From assembly GCA_963803775.1 (NCBI GenBank), contig CAWDNS010000004.1:248001-312000 (forward strand): DNA of 64,000 nucleotides. Direction: 5' to 3'. The translations under genes were made by a program, and so were the position numbers. Numbering within the stretch: position 1 is the stretch's first letter; each line of letters starts with the position of its first letter. Positions 54,860 to 63,556 of the stretch are shown here, in pieces. A model generated the notes under the pieces. It had not been told where the DNA came from and ran no database searches. It saw only the letters and a list, made by a program, of their open reading frames with translations. The DNA is from JABCZH01 sp963803775. GTDB lineage: Bacteria > Acidobacteriota > Terriglobia > Terriglobales > Acidobacteriaceae.

Positions 54860-55303
54860 GTGTTCCATGAAATCTGGATCTGTCTTCATTGGCCGTTCTG
54901 TCCTGGTGTGTTCATCGCCATTCTTGCTTTTGTTGCGGGAGCCGTAGCCTTTCGTGTCGAAAAAGCGAGCACAGTTGAGAAAGCAATCTGGACGTTTGTA
55001 TTCCTGATGCTGGTAGTCGGTGAAATCTGGATGATGGGTATTGATAGAGCAAAGCACGACCAAGAGCAAGCGGATGCCCGAAGCGAACAACTCCGAAAGT
55101 TTCAAGAAATAGCGGACGGTATAAAAGACTCTAACGAAGAAAGCCAGCAACACTTCGACACGACCTTGGCATTAGAAAAGACAAACTTGTCGCGGACGTT
55201 GGGAGGTTTAAAGGAAACGGTCAACGCCGCAACCGGGGGCGATGGCTTTTGTTATGTGATTCTCGTTCCGCCTGATTATGCGGGGAACAAATGCTCCGCG
55301 TAG
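54860..55303 (+). CDS. Membrane protein with coiled coil, C-terminally truncated
   Basis: The start is GTG 54860 with GGAGG seven bases upstream. Two membrane helices ('FIAILAFVAGAVAFRVE', 'AIWTFVFLMLVVGEIWMMG') are followed by a soluble helical region ('QEQADARSEQLRKFQEIADG'). The last part 'GGDGFCYVILV' looks like the beginning of a further domain that is cut off, after which the frame runs into integrase DNA ('PDYAGNKCSA'). The missing end was probably lost in the deletion that also beheaded the integrase. Confidence 0.6.
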   Translation: MFHEIWICLHWPFCPGVFIAILAFVAGAVAFRVEKASTVEKAIWTFVFLMLVVGEIWMMGIDRAKHDQEQADARSEQLRKFQEIADGIKDSNEESQQHFDTTLALEKTNLSRTLGGLKETVNAATGGDGFCYVILVPPDYAGNKCSA

Positions 55304-55886
55304 TCTTACGTTCGAGGAGTTCCAGAAGTTCGTTTCTGAACTCCCGGAACCATTCCGCACGATGGCTCTGCTGTGTCTGTGTTTGGGACTCAGGATCAGC
55401 GAATGCCTAGCACTCAAGTGGGCAGACATTGACTGGCTTGCGAGCAAGATCAACATAGAACGTGGGATTGTTCGGCAACGAGTGGACGACGTAAAGACCG
55501 CAGGTTCCAGAAAGCACTTGAGCATAGATGGCAGTCTGCTGGAAGTGCTCAAGACGTGGAAGCAAACAACGCAGTTTTCCACACCCGGAGACTGGGTTTT
55601 CGCTTCCCCGACACGGCTAGGCCGTCTTCCGTGGTCCTATCCGCGAGTCTGGGGAGTATTCCAGGAAGCAGCAGAAGTAGCGAAAGTCGGCAAGCTGGCT
55701 ACTCACACGATGCGCCACAGCTACCGATCGTGGCTTGACGCGGTGGGAACGCCAATAGCCGTGCAACAGAAGCTAATGCGACACGCGGACATCCGCACGA
55801 CGATGAACATCTACGGCGATGTGGTGACGAACCAAGAGTCAGAGGCACACAGCAAGATCGTGGGTTTGGCTCTGCCACGCGCTTAA
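55278..55886 (+). pseudogene. Tyrosine recombinase, N-terminally truncated
   Basis: The C-terminal catalytic domain is present: 'LCLGLRISECLALKWADIDW' with the first Arg, 'HTMRHSYRSWLDAVG' with HxxR, 'LMRHADIRTTMNIYGDVV' with the Tyr nucleophile. About 180 residues of arm- and core-binding domain are missing. A restart at ATG 55278 is possible but would not give a working integrase. It ends 47 bases from the att-like site at 55933. Confidence 0.82.
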
Positions 55887-55932
55887 TGGATCGCGCTACG
55901 GATCACAACTCAGCCAAGTAGTTGAAAATATG

Positions 55933-55949
55933 GCGGAGAGAGTGGGACC
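55933..55949. other. Attachment site: 17-bp duplicate of tRNA-Ser 3' end
   Basis: TGGCGGAGAGAGTGGGA here equals bases 62700-62716, the 3' end of the tRNA-Ser gene (CCA and acceptor strand on the minus strand). It is the expected product of tyrosine-recombinase integration into the tRNA gene and marks the far end of the island. Confidence 0.75.
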
Positions 55950-56076
55950 CTCAACGGATTCTCCGAAACCCTCGTAAACACTGGCTAAAACACTGTCTAT
56001 CAAAGACCTCGTATTGGCCCTGCTTTGAATTTCCCAGTCGAACTGGGTACTTTTTCTTGGCTAAAACGGCCACTTT

Positions 56077-56097
56077 AGGTAGCCGATCAGGTAGCCG
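56077..56097 (+). repeat. Two AGGTAGCCG repeats inside the left island end
   Basis: AGGTAGCCG occurs at 56077-56085 and 56089-56097. The same nonamer occurs twice inside the right end (62629, 62653) in the same orientation. Short repeated motifs next to att cores are typical arm-type binding sites of integrases. The role is inferred. Confidence 0.5.
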
Positions 56098-56178
56098 AAA
56101 TCCTATTTGATCGCGGATAGGAAGTAAAATCCACTCCGGTGCGTGGCGAACAAAAGGCGAATATGCTATCTTGCCAGC

Positions 56179-56364
56179 GTGGACGAGGGCCGCAAACGCG
56201 TGCTGTTGATTGCGGCGAGTATCCTAGCGGCCCGGAAACTGGCGCAGTACGATGGAGGAAAGCGGGTACCAGCAACCATGTCCGCGATTTCGGATGCCGT
56301 GCGATGGGCTGAAGAAATCATGCGGGAAATCGACCAGCGCTGGCCCTGCAAACCTACAGAGTGA
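56179..56364 (+). CDS. Small conserved acidobacterial protein (61 aa)
   Basis: The GTG-started frame encodes VDEGRKRVLLIAASILAARK and 'LAQYDGGKRVPATMSAISDA', then 'WAEEIMREIDQRWP'. I recall this small protein as frequent in Acidobacteria near mobile DNA; function unknown. It ends 16 bases before the nuclease-like gene. A fragment of a paralogue is at 54750. Confidence 0.6.
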   Translation: MDEGRKRVLLIAASILAARKLAQYDGGKRVPATMSAISDAVRWAEEIMREIDQRWPCKPTE

Positions 56365-56380
56365 TCGGGAAGAAGTAGTC

Positions 56381-57280
56381 GTGAAAAGCAAGCAGAAACA
56401 GGATTTTGAAAGCGCCGTCGGCAAACTTAATGCCGCCTATTTTTTCCGCGAGTTTACCTTCTCAACCAACACTTTCAAGCCAAATCCCGCCAGCGAATTG
56501 GAGCTAGCAGATAAGGTTGTGTGGTTGGATGATTTGATGATTCTTTCTCAAATCAAAGAAAGGGTTGCGCCGCCGCACACGACGGCAGACAAGGAGCGAA
56601 AGTGGTTTGCAGATGAAGTCGTTAAGAAAGCCACCCGGCAGATGAGGGACACTTTGTCTTACCTGAAGACATATCCCAAAATCAAAGTGCGGAACGGTCG
56701 TCGCCATGTGTTCAATCTCGCCAGCGCGCAAGTAACGCAAACGCACAGAATCGTCATCTACAATCCTCATCCCCTGCTGCCATCGGAATGCGCCACCAAA
56801 AAGTACCACCGAAGCAAGACCGCCGGGGTGCTTATCCATTTGATTCATGCCCTCGCGTATCACGCGATTCTCCGGACGTTGATTACGCCCGCAGAAATAG
56901 CCGAATACCTCGCCTTTCGCGAGGCGCTTGCAGACAAATGGGGCGAGGCGCTGTCAAAAGTTGGCGAAAAGGCGCTTGTGGGGCAATACATACGCAACCT
57001 TCCAGACGAAGAACCCAGCACCGCATTTGAGACCTACGTTGATGCGGTGAATCGACAGACCGAGGATTGGGATATTGCCAGATTGATTCATCTGTTCCCT
57101 GCGCGCCGAACTACGCCGATAAAACGGAGAAAGCAGGGCTATACCATTCTGCGGGCGCTTGCAAAGTTGTACAGAACTGACATGGCTGAGTTTAAGAAGC
57201 GCTTCGCTTTCAGCATGGGTAACATTCTCAATTCCGACGCAGACTTGATGCCTCGCATTCTTAGATCGTCACGTCGATAG
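56381..57280 (+). CDS. Putative PD-(D/E)XK-type nuclease, candidate defence protein
   Basis: The 299-residue protein from GTG 56381 carries near its N-terminus 'FREFTFSTNTF' followed by 'ELELADKVVWLDDLMILSQI' and 'KER'. The order Glu/Asp...Asp...QxK is that of a restriction-type nuclease core. The middle part includes 'RIVIYNPHPLLPSECATKKY' and 'IHALAYHAILRTLITPAEIA'. No methylase is adjacent. The last 20 or so residues overlap the antisense dnaE2 remnant, so the C-terminus may be altered. The family is not firmly identified. Confidence 0.5.
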   Translation: MKSKQKQDFESAVGKLNAAYFFREFTFSTNTFKPNPASELELADKVVWLDDLMILSQIKERVAPPHTTADKERKWFADEVVKKATRQMRDTLSYLKTYPKIKVRNGRRHVFNLASAQVTQTHRIVIYNPHPLLPSECATKKYHRSKTAGVLIHLIHALAYHAILRTLITPAEIAEYLAFREALADKWGEALSKVGEKALVGQYIRNLPDEEPSTAFETYVDAVNRQTEDWDIARLIHLFPARRTTPIKRRKQGYTILRALAKLYRTDMAEFKKRFAFSMGNILNSDADLMPRILRSSRR

Positions 57281-57558
57281 GCCATGGGATGAGGTCCAGT
57301 TGTCAGTCCTGTGCCGTGGTAGTCCGCAACGAGCCGTTCCTCGACGGTCATCTGTAGCAGCGGAGATTCAGCATCAACATCCAACATTCCTTCAAGTAGA
57401 GGCCCGCTTTTCCTAACGGCCTTTTCTACTTGCCAGAGTGCATCTCGGCGATGCAGTTTTGTGTCTTCTGAGAGATCGTTGAGTGCTCCCACTTTTGCCA
57501 GCATAGCCAGATTATCTCTACTCAGTTGAGGCACACGGCGTGCCAGATCGTGAACCGA
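57217..57558 (-). pseudogene. dnaE2: Error-prone DNA polymerase DnaE2 fragment
   Basis: 'LSRDNLAMLAKVGALNDLS', 'HRRDALWQVEKAVRKSGPLL', 'MTVEERLVADYHGTGLTTGP' and 'HPMAYRRDDLRMRGI' match the C-terminal part of DnaE2/ImuC. Only about 114 of the usual 1050 or so residues are left. The frame runs on in both directions, but the remainder is unrelated. It overlaps the end of the nuclease-like gene on the other strand. Confidence 0.75.
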
Positions 57559-57712
57559 CTCCCGACGTGAGTTCCCAGCGTTCAAGACCCGGAAGGACGC
57601 TTTGGAATGGCTGGCAGTAGACTGAAAGGAAACTGATTGTGGGCCGTTGGAATTTTGCCCATTCGTGCGGATTGGAGGCATTTCTTCACTTGTAGGGGCG
57701 GTCTTACTCGCG

Positions 57713-58258
57713 CTAAGCAACATCCCGTTCTTGTGGCTGCGCCTGGATGCTCTCCGCGTCCGCTCGGTCATGCATGATAAAGGAGTTGCCTACCCACCCC
57801 ATTCGTAAAAACTCTACTGCGGACAAATGTGGATTTGCAGCCATCCATTCCCTGAATGCCCGCTGCTCGCCACAGTTAGGATCGGCTCGGTGTCCCAGCC
57901 AATCGTCAAAGAAAACTAACGTGCCGTACTGCAAGTGAGGGGTGAGAAAGTCAAGAACCGAAACGGATGAACTGTAGAGATCACAATCCACCCAAACCAC
58001 AGCGGCCTTGCGGAGATTGGCCAGCTTTGGGTTCTCAGACCGCAGAGAATCCTCGAACCAACCGGGGATAGTAATGACCCGCTTCATGTCTGCGCCAGTC
58101 CGCCGCACGTTTCTCAGGAAGTTGGTCTCTGTGCAATCGAATGTTCCAGGCTTATACATCTGATGGCCCGACGCATCCCTCTCATCGAACATTGACGCCG
58201 TCACCAAGCTACTGGCCCAGGTTCCTTCGAGTTCGCTAGTAACCATCATTGGTATCAC
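57713..58258 (-). pseudogene. SAM-dependent methyltransferase (TylF-like), N-terminally truncated
   Basis: 'AAVVWVDCDLYSSSVSVLDF' and 'LQYGTLVFFDDWLGHRADPN' match the second half of macrocin O-methyltransferase-like proteins, including the metal-binding DDW. The N-terminal SAM-binding glycine motif is absent: the frame begins just after the point where it should lie. The start overlaps, head to head, the VWA-like remnant on the plus strand. Confidence 0.6.
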
Positions 58259-58802
58259 CGACCAAAGCTTCGCTCAACCGGATATCTTACTTTCGGCGAC
58301 AGTTCCCGATGATCCGGGATATTTCGGCCAACGGTTGATAAGAGCAAGAAATGAGCTACTTCGCGTTTGGAAAGCTCGCGGCGTAGGACTGGAACCTAGA
58401 TTTCAGCACACGGATATCCTCGGCGTACTTTCTCTGGCAAGCGAGATTATCGAGCACGGGACCCGCGCTCGAAGAAATGTATTGGTCATGTTCTCGGACA
58501 TGAGGAACAGCACCCCGGAGTTGAACCTGGAATCGGCATCAATGCTCAGACGTCACATCATCCACGAACACCAAGCGGCCCTCGCCGAGTTACGAGGGGT
58601 TGCAGTCCATGTTCTTGGTGCTGATGGGGCGAGCGTGACGATCCAGTCATGGCAACTACTGCGGAACTATTGGATTATGTACTTTCGCGGTATCGGCGCT
58701 GACGTCAGAACGTACTCAGCATTGCGAGATGAATCTCAAATCTTTGGGCAGTCGGCGCAAAGGTACTACCTACCGCGAGAGAGAATGCCCACGGGTCCCT
58801 GA
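58230..58802 (+). pseudogene. VWA-like protein, truncated
   Basis: The frame is open from 58164 and protein-like from about 58230: 'LVTIIGITDQSFAQPDILLS', 'PGYFGQRLIRARNELLRVWK', 'RRNVLVMFSDMRNSTPELNL' (a DxxxS metal site), 'LRGVAVHVLGADGASV'. This resembles VWA-like proteins I recall from integrative elements. The N-terminal half is missing, and no start codon with a ribosome site is present; TTG 58335 would be internal. Confidence 0.55.
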
Positions 58803-58902
58803 GAAACTCGTTACGCCGAAAAACATCGCCGGATATCTGACACAAATAACCCTCTTGCAATTGCCCTACAGCGGACTGATGCGGAGCGAACTACACACAA
58901 AG

Positions 58903-60307
58903 TCACATAATCGGCTCCCACTGAATTACCGCGCTATGCAGTACGCAGGCCCATAGTGCCGCCGTGGATGATCCCGAAGTGCAACTAGTGCTGCCGCCGA
59001 TACAACTGTACAGGCTTCCTCTTGTGCACGAACCGCTCGGGTAGCCCGCGCCTACCGCCCATGTCGGTGCGTTCTTGCTGGTCGTGAAGCGAGAAACGCC
59101 CGCTGCCGGTGTTTTACCTAAAGCATACATAGCCACATATTGGTCCGCCAGGTGAAGCGGGGACGCGGTCGTGTCATCCTGGATGGTATAGGTGCCAGAC
59201 AGATTGCTGTTGCTGACGCCCATAATCGCGAGATCGTGCACCGGGTTATTGCTTGAGATATGAATTGTATTGACTGGTGTTGAAGTTGGAGCATTGTGCG
59301 TGTCTCCAACAATGTTAATCAGTACATTGCTTATCGCGGCGGCGTTTGAGCCGACAAGAACCCCGTCGTAAAAGCCCTGCACCATCACATCCTCTATAGA
59401 GTCGCCCCCAGAGTCGAGCAGAACCGCAGCGGCCGCATCGTGCGTCTCAGAATTACAGGTAAGTCCGTGAATCCCGTGAGTACCGCTGGCGCTGAGAATC
59501 TGTGCGCAGACCGTGGACGAAACACCTCCTGAACCGCCGGTATCGAAAACGATGTGTGAATAAGGGCCGGAATTCATCGCGGAACCTGTACCGTAACTTG
59601 AAATCAACAATCCGGTCCCTAGGATCTGAAACAACCCGACATGGTCGACGTAGCTTTGGTCCTGTGCATATTGGTTCACGATTCCATTAATAGAGAGCCC
59701 TTGCCCATCTAAAACCAGATTCTCGACCGAAATTCCCGTGCAAGCCCCGCAGGAAGAAGAGCCAAACTGAATCATGGTGTTGGACGAAAAACTGCTCCCC
59801 ACTCGGATCGTAGTGCCTGGATAGCTGGCGAAAGACGAACCTGAAGGAAAGATGCCGTCGCCTTCGCCGATTAAACGCGTATTCGCAGGCAAGACCCAGG
59901 TCGTAGGAATGACGATGATCCCAGGAGGCAGGAGGATTGTCGAGGGCGCACTAATAGGTGTCGTACCGTTGTACCAAGGGGGTTGTCCCGCCCGCGCACG
60001 TCATGTTCGTATTTCCGGCATTGAGGCCGCGTGCGTCGATGACGGCGCCGGTTGTTAAAGGATAGCTTAGGAGGCCAAGTACGCTGTATAACACCGAACA
60101 GACGGTGCTAGTCGTTGAACCGGTCGCGAATACGCTGGCGTCGTAAAAAGCCGACGATCCTACTATACCGTTTGTCGAATTATAGACAGCATTCTGTCCC
60201 TGCGACCCCTGAGCACTTACGACCACGGCATAAATCGAGAAACAACCGAGGAGGACGCTCACTCTTAGCATTCTGGCCGCGCGACTTGAGCAAGTAGCAG
60301 TTCGCAT
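58903..60307 (-). pseudogene. Secreted right-handed beta-helix protein with frameshift
   Basis: ATG 60307 has GGAG eight bases upstream and a signal peptide ('VSVLLGCFSIYAVVVSAQG'). The frame stops at 59951 after 'NMTCAGGTTP'. One frame over it continues as 'WYNGTTPISAPSTILLPPGI', then 'LPANTRLIGEGDGIFPSGSS' to 58903. The shift lies at the G5 tract 59978-59982. The product would be about 467 residues with pectate-lyase-like coils ('GISVENLVLDGQGLSINGIV'). It is probably a surface protein; substrate unknown. Confidence 0.7.
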
Positions 60308-60382
60308 ATGCATATCTCCTTGAATTCGTAAAGCTGGCAAAACTCAAATCGTGTCTCCAAGCTGGACAGCGTAAACAGACTG

Positions 60383-60934
60383 TTAGGGCGAGACGGCGAA
60401 AATTGTTCCGCAACCGGTCAAACCGCAAACTGAAGCCGTGCCACCTAGCTGGGTCGTGCCGTAAAGACCACCTGCTTCGCCAGCCGTCATACCGGCGACT
60501 GGGTTTGCTCCATCATCTGGCGGACCCTTGAATGTATACAGGGGGTTAAAGGCCCAAACGCCCGGGGTCGATCCCGTCGGACTCATGCAGTAGACAGTAC
60601 CTAGGGACGGATCTCCCGAACTACCGTACGTAGTACCGCACAGACTGCCGGTAATACCGAAGACAAGCGAGCCTTCAGGACTGTTTCCCCCGACGTTGGT
60701 AAAGGAGTGCAACGTCGTTTCGGTCCAATGGCTGCCGTGGTGCCTGGGCGGTGACAGCATAAACACTACGCCGTCCACAGACGTCGTCCCGTATAAGTTG
60801 CCCTGAGCATCGGCGACTAGACCCCCAAGCGGCTCTTGGCCGTCGATAAACGGGGTAAAGCTGTGCAGAATAGTCTCTGTCCAAGCCTCCCCCTTCCCAA
60901 CAGGAGCACAATCGCGGTGAGGCGATCTGGGCAA
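60383..60934 (-). pseudogene. GloVer-repeat protein, N-terminally truncated
   Basis: Four repeats remain ('AQGNLYGTTSVDGVVFMLSP', 'WTETTLHSFTNVGGNSPEGS', 'GGLYGTTQLGGTASVCGLTG'), ending 'GCGTIFAVSP' as in complete members. The signal peptide and early repeats are absent. Upstream, a frame at 60817-61071 reads an unrelated start (MRDRAVLPPIKTQLRVALLN) that I do not recognise. Confidence 0.65.
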
Positions 60935-61111
60935 TGAACCTTGGTTCCGCCCGGCAGGGCACGAGCCGCCGCGATGAGTTGATCAGTGGGAATTTCTTTG
61001 TAGGCGATGAGGTTAAGCAGGGCGACCCGAAGTTGGGTCTTGATCGGCGGTAACACAGCACGGTCTCTCATGCTTCGAAACTACGGAGATGCGAAGCAGA
61101 GAGGCTAATTC

Positions 61112-61447
61112 TCACACCTCCTTGATCATGTGCTCTTTGAATAGCTGATGAATCTCCCCCAACTGCTCTCGCACTTCGCGCCACTCGCCTTTCGGCACGC
61201 AATACCTATTTGCGAATCTGCGCAGGGCGCGATCGGTCAGCAATGACCACCGCCCCGCGTCTATGAGTACCGCACAACGATCACACGCGGACCATGCTCC
61301 TATGGACTCGTGCTGAAATACCGCGTGCTCCGTGCGGGGGACGATGAAGTTCCGGCAGGCATAGAGGCGGGCGGTGGGAGAGGTGCAGCAAAAGTCGCAC
61401 ATCTCCCGCCCCGGCAGCGGCTGAACGACGAACACCTGCCGAGCCAT
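61112..61447 (-). CDS. Cysteine-rich putative zinc-binding protein (111 aa)
   Basis: The start is ATG 61447 after GGTAGGCGG. 'REMCDFCCTSPTARLYACRN' supplies CxxC, and 'IGAWSACDRCAVLIDAGRW' supplies a second CxxC, together a zinc ribbon. The C-terminal helix is 'WREVREQLGEIHQLFKEHMI'. Similar proteins occur on plasmids and integrated elements in my recollection; function unknown. Confidence 0.6.
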   Translation of the reverse strand: MARQVFVVQPLPGREMCDFCCTSPTARLYACRNFIVPRTEHAVFQHESIGAWSACDRCAVLIDAGRWSLLTDRALRRFANRYCVPKGEWREVREQLGEIHQLFKEHMIKEV

Positions 61448-61497
61448 CCGCCTACCGCCCCGATTGCTTCGCGGCCAGTGCGGCCTGAAACTTCTCG

Positions 61498-61876
61498 GCG
61501 GGTACACGGCAAGCCCTACGCTTACGACGTCTCCTACTTCACGCTGGAGTCCACCTTCTGCACCTACAAATCATGGCATCGCCCGAACCGCCGTTATCCC
61601 GGCGTCTACCTTGACATGTTTCACGACCGCATCAAAAAGGCAGAAGCCACGTGGCCGGAGGAAGATTTCGGCCTGTTCTGGGACGCCCGCAAGACCTATC
61701 TCCCGGCTCACCTTCTGCTGGAGGATAATCCGGACGATGTTGGCTCTAAGCCGAAGAAGAAAAAACAGAACCACTACAGGCTTACAGGGCAGGTCATCGC
61801 CATGGATTTAGACTGGCCTTGCTTCCGCAACGATTACCACCAGAATAAATCCGCCAAGACCGCCGCCGCGCAGTAA
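61498..61876 (+). pseudogene. Unrecognised protein, C-terminal part
   Basis: The sequence from about 61498 is clearly protein-like: 'YAYDVSYFTLESTFCTYKSW', 'NRRYPGVYLDMFHDRIKKAE', 'DFGLFWDARKTYLPAHLLLE', 'QNHYRLTGQVIAMDLDWPCF'. Upstream the frame runs antisense to the zinc-ribbon gene and stops looking real, so the N-terminus seems lost. I do not recognise the family. Confidence 0.45.
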
Positions 61877-61971
61877 TAAACCAGTGCATTTGTCCTAAAT
61901 GGACAATCCAGATCGCAGGGAAGTGGGAGTTCCTCATCCGTTCGCCCACTCCTGCGGTCGGAACGGATGAC

Positions 61972-62115
61972 ATGGCAAACAAATACACTGACGCTGCTCA
62001 CAACATTTCCGGGCTTGAACCCACAACCAAAGCTGTTCTCCTCGTTCTCGCCTATCACGCCGACAACACCACAGGCGAATGCTGGCCTTCCATCACGACC
62101 ATTGCGTCATGCTGA
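61972..62115 (+). pseudogene. HTH_36-type replication/phage protein, N-terminal fragment
   Basis: The frame starts MANKYTDAAHNISGLEPTTK and continues 'AVLLVLAYHADNTTGECWPS', a typical start of phage or plasmid winged-helix (HTH_36) proteins. After 'ITTIA' it enters integrase DNA of the other strand and stops. The break is near 62106. Confidence 0.6.
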
Positions 62116-62575
62116 TGTCTGCGTGCCCCAGCCAGTGCTGAACCGTGCGGATGTCCACGCCACGCCGTAGTGACCAAGTGGCAAAGGTGTCCCGGCATTT
62201 GTGAAGCCAGAAGTTCGCTTCATCCTGACCAGACTTCTTCGCATATTCCTTCATGGTCCGCAAGAAATGCCCTTCAATTTCCCCTTTGGCCGTCGGAAAC
62301 ACCAGACACGACACCGTATTTCCAGCGTGCCAAGCTGCCAACTTCTCAGCCAAACCGCGCTCCAGCGGAACCACGCGGGACCTCCCGGTTTTGGTTCTGA
62401 ACCCTTGTTTGGTCTGGAACTTTACGGTGGGATTCCCTTTCTCGTAAAAGTGAAGGCAATAGGCATCTCTCGGTCCGCACACTTGAGGGTTCCGGCGGCG
62501 GATTCGTTCGTAGCGACGACGGCCTTTTTCGTCGGTGACGCGGATATACAAGCTGACTGATGGCAGACTCTTCAC
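62093..62575 (-). pseudogene. Island integrase with internal deletion
   Basis: The N-terminus ('LPSVSLYIRVTDEKGRRRYE', 'NPQVCGPRDAYCLHFYEKG') is that of acidobacterial tyrosine recombinases. It then jumps to the C-terminal catalytic part ('GFRTKTGRSRVVPLE', 'FWLHKCRDTFATWSLRRGV', 'DIRTVQHWLGHADISMT'). The core-binding domain and first catalytic Arg are missing, and the frame breaks before the Tyr. It lies 125 bases inside the tRNA-Ser att site, the usual position for the island integrase. Confidence 0.78.
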
Positions 62576-62628
62576 GGCTCTTGTTCCTTTCGAGCCGATA
62601 CGTGGGTCTACAATGGGACAGCGATTTT

Positions 62629-62661
62629 AGGTAGCCGGGATTTAGCGGAAATAGGTAGCCG
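62629..62661 (+). repeat. Two AGGTAGCCG repeats inside the right island end
   Basis: AGGTAGCCG occurs at 62629-62637 and 62653-62661, between the integrase remnant and the tRNA. The matching pair is at 56077-56097. These are candidate integrase arm sites. Confidence 0.5.
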
Positions 62662-62699
62662 GACTCGCTACGCTCCTATTTTCAAGGGATTAGAAGAAC

Positions 62700-62789
62700 T
62701 GGCGGAGAGAGTGGGATTCGAACCCACGTTACCCTTTCGAGTAAACACGCTTTCCAAGCGTGCGCCTTCAGCCACTCGGCCATCTCTCC
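62700..62789 (-). tRNA. tRNA-Ser(GGA)
   Basis: The minus strand folds as a class II tRNA: acceptor GGAGAGA pairing with TCTCTCC, anticodon stem CACGC/GCGTG around loop CTTGGAAAG with anticodon GGA (reads UCC/UCU), a variable arm, the T loop GTTCGAATC and an encoded CCA (62700-62702). Its 3' end is the island attachment site; the 17 bases 62700-62716 recur at 55933. Confidence 0.95.
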
Positions 62790-62946
62790 CCGTGAACCCG
62801 TTTGTGCAAGACGTTTGGGAAGCTGATCTTAAGCCCTGCAACCGCTGCAAGGCTCCTTCTTCATTCTATGGGGGTACTGCTGAATCGACAAGGCCGCGTG
62901 TCCCAAGGCTCCAGGCCAAAAGCCTAGAGCTAAAAGCTAACAGCCT

Positions 62947-63426
62947 CTACTTCTTCTCCTCATGCAACTGCTGCGCCAGATAGTTCTCAATCCCCATCTC
63001 GTCGATCGCGTGCAGTTGCCCTTCCAGCCAGTCGATGTGCTCCTCTTCGTCGGTCAGAATCTCTTCCAGCAAATCGCGCGAACCGTTGTCGCCGGCCTTC
63101 ACGCAGACCTCAATGCCCTCATTCAGCCGCTTCACCGCGTCGTACTCCACTTGCAGATCGCTCTTGAGCTGCTCCTTTACATTTTGCCCAATGTTGATCT
63201 TGAAGTAGTCGCTCATGTTGGGCGTGCCGTCGCGAAATAGGATGTGCTCAATCAGTTTCTCGGCATGGTGCATTTCCTCGATCGATTCCATGCGGGTATG
63301 CTTGGCCAGTTTTTCGTAGCCCCAGTTTTCGCACATTTCCGCATGCAGAAAATATTGATTGATCGCCGTCAGCTCCGCTTTCAACACCTGGCTGAGCACA
63401 GCAATGACTTTGGGATCGCCCTTCAT
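62947..63426 (-). CDS. bfr: Bacterioferritin
   Basis: The 159-residue protein has GAGG eight bases upstream of the ATG. It stores iron in a 24-mer shell. Ferroxidase ligands are visible in 'LKAELTAINQYFLHAEM' (Glu18), 'ESIEEMHHAEKL' (Glu51, His54), 'LQVEYDAVKRL' (Glu94) and 'ILTDEEEHIDWLE' (Glu127, His130). Met52 in 'EEMHHAE' is the haem ligand, so this is true Bfr rather than a non-haem ferritin. The gene stands alone. Confidence 0.95.
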   Translation of the reverse strand: MKGDPKVIAVLSQVLKAELTAINQYFLHAEMCENWGYEKLAKHTRMESIEEMHHAEKLIEHILFRDGTPNMSDYFKINIGQNVKEQLKSDLQVEYDAVKRLNEGIEVCVKAGDNGSRDLLEEILTDEEEHIDWLEGQLHAIDEMGIENYLAQQLHEEKK

Positions 63427-63556
63427 GATTAGCCTCGCAAGATAGCATGCAGCAATCAGCCTTCAGTTCTTAGCACCGGATTCGAAAGGGCTGATTGCTG
63501 AATGCTGAATGCTTTGAAACTATAGCACTGCCTGCATGAGCAACGATAGGAGTGTC

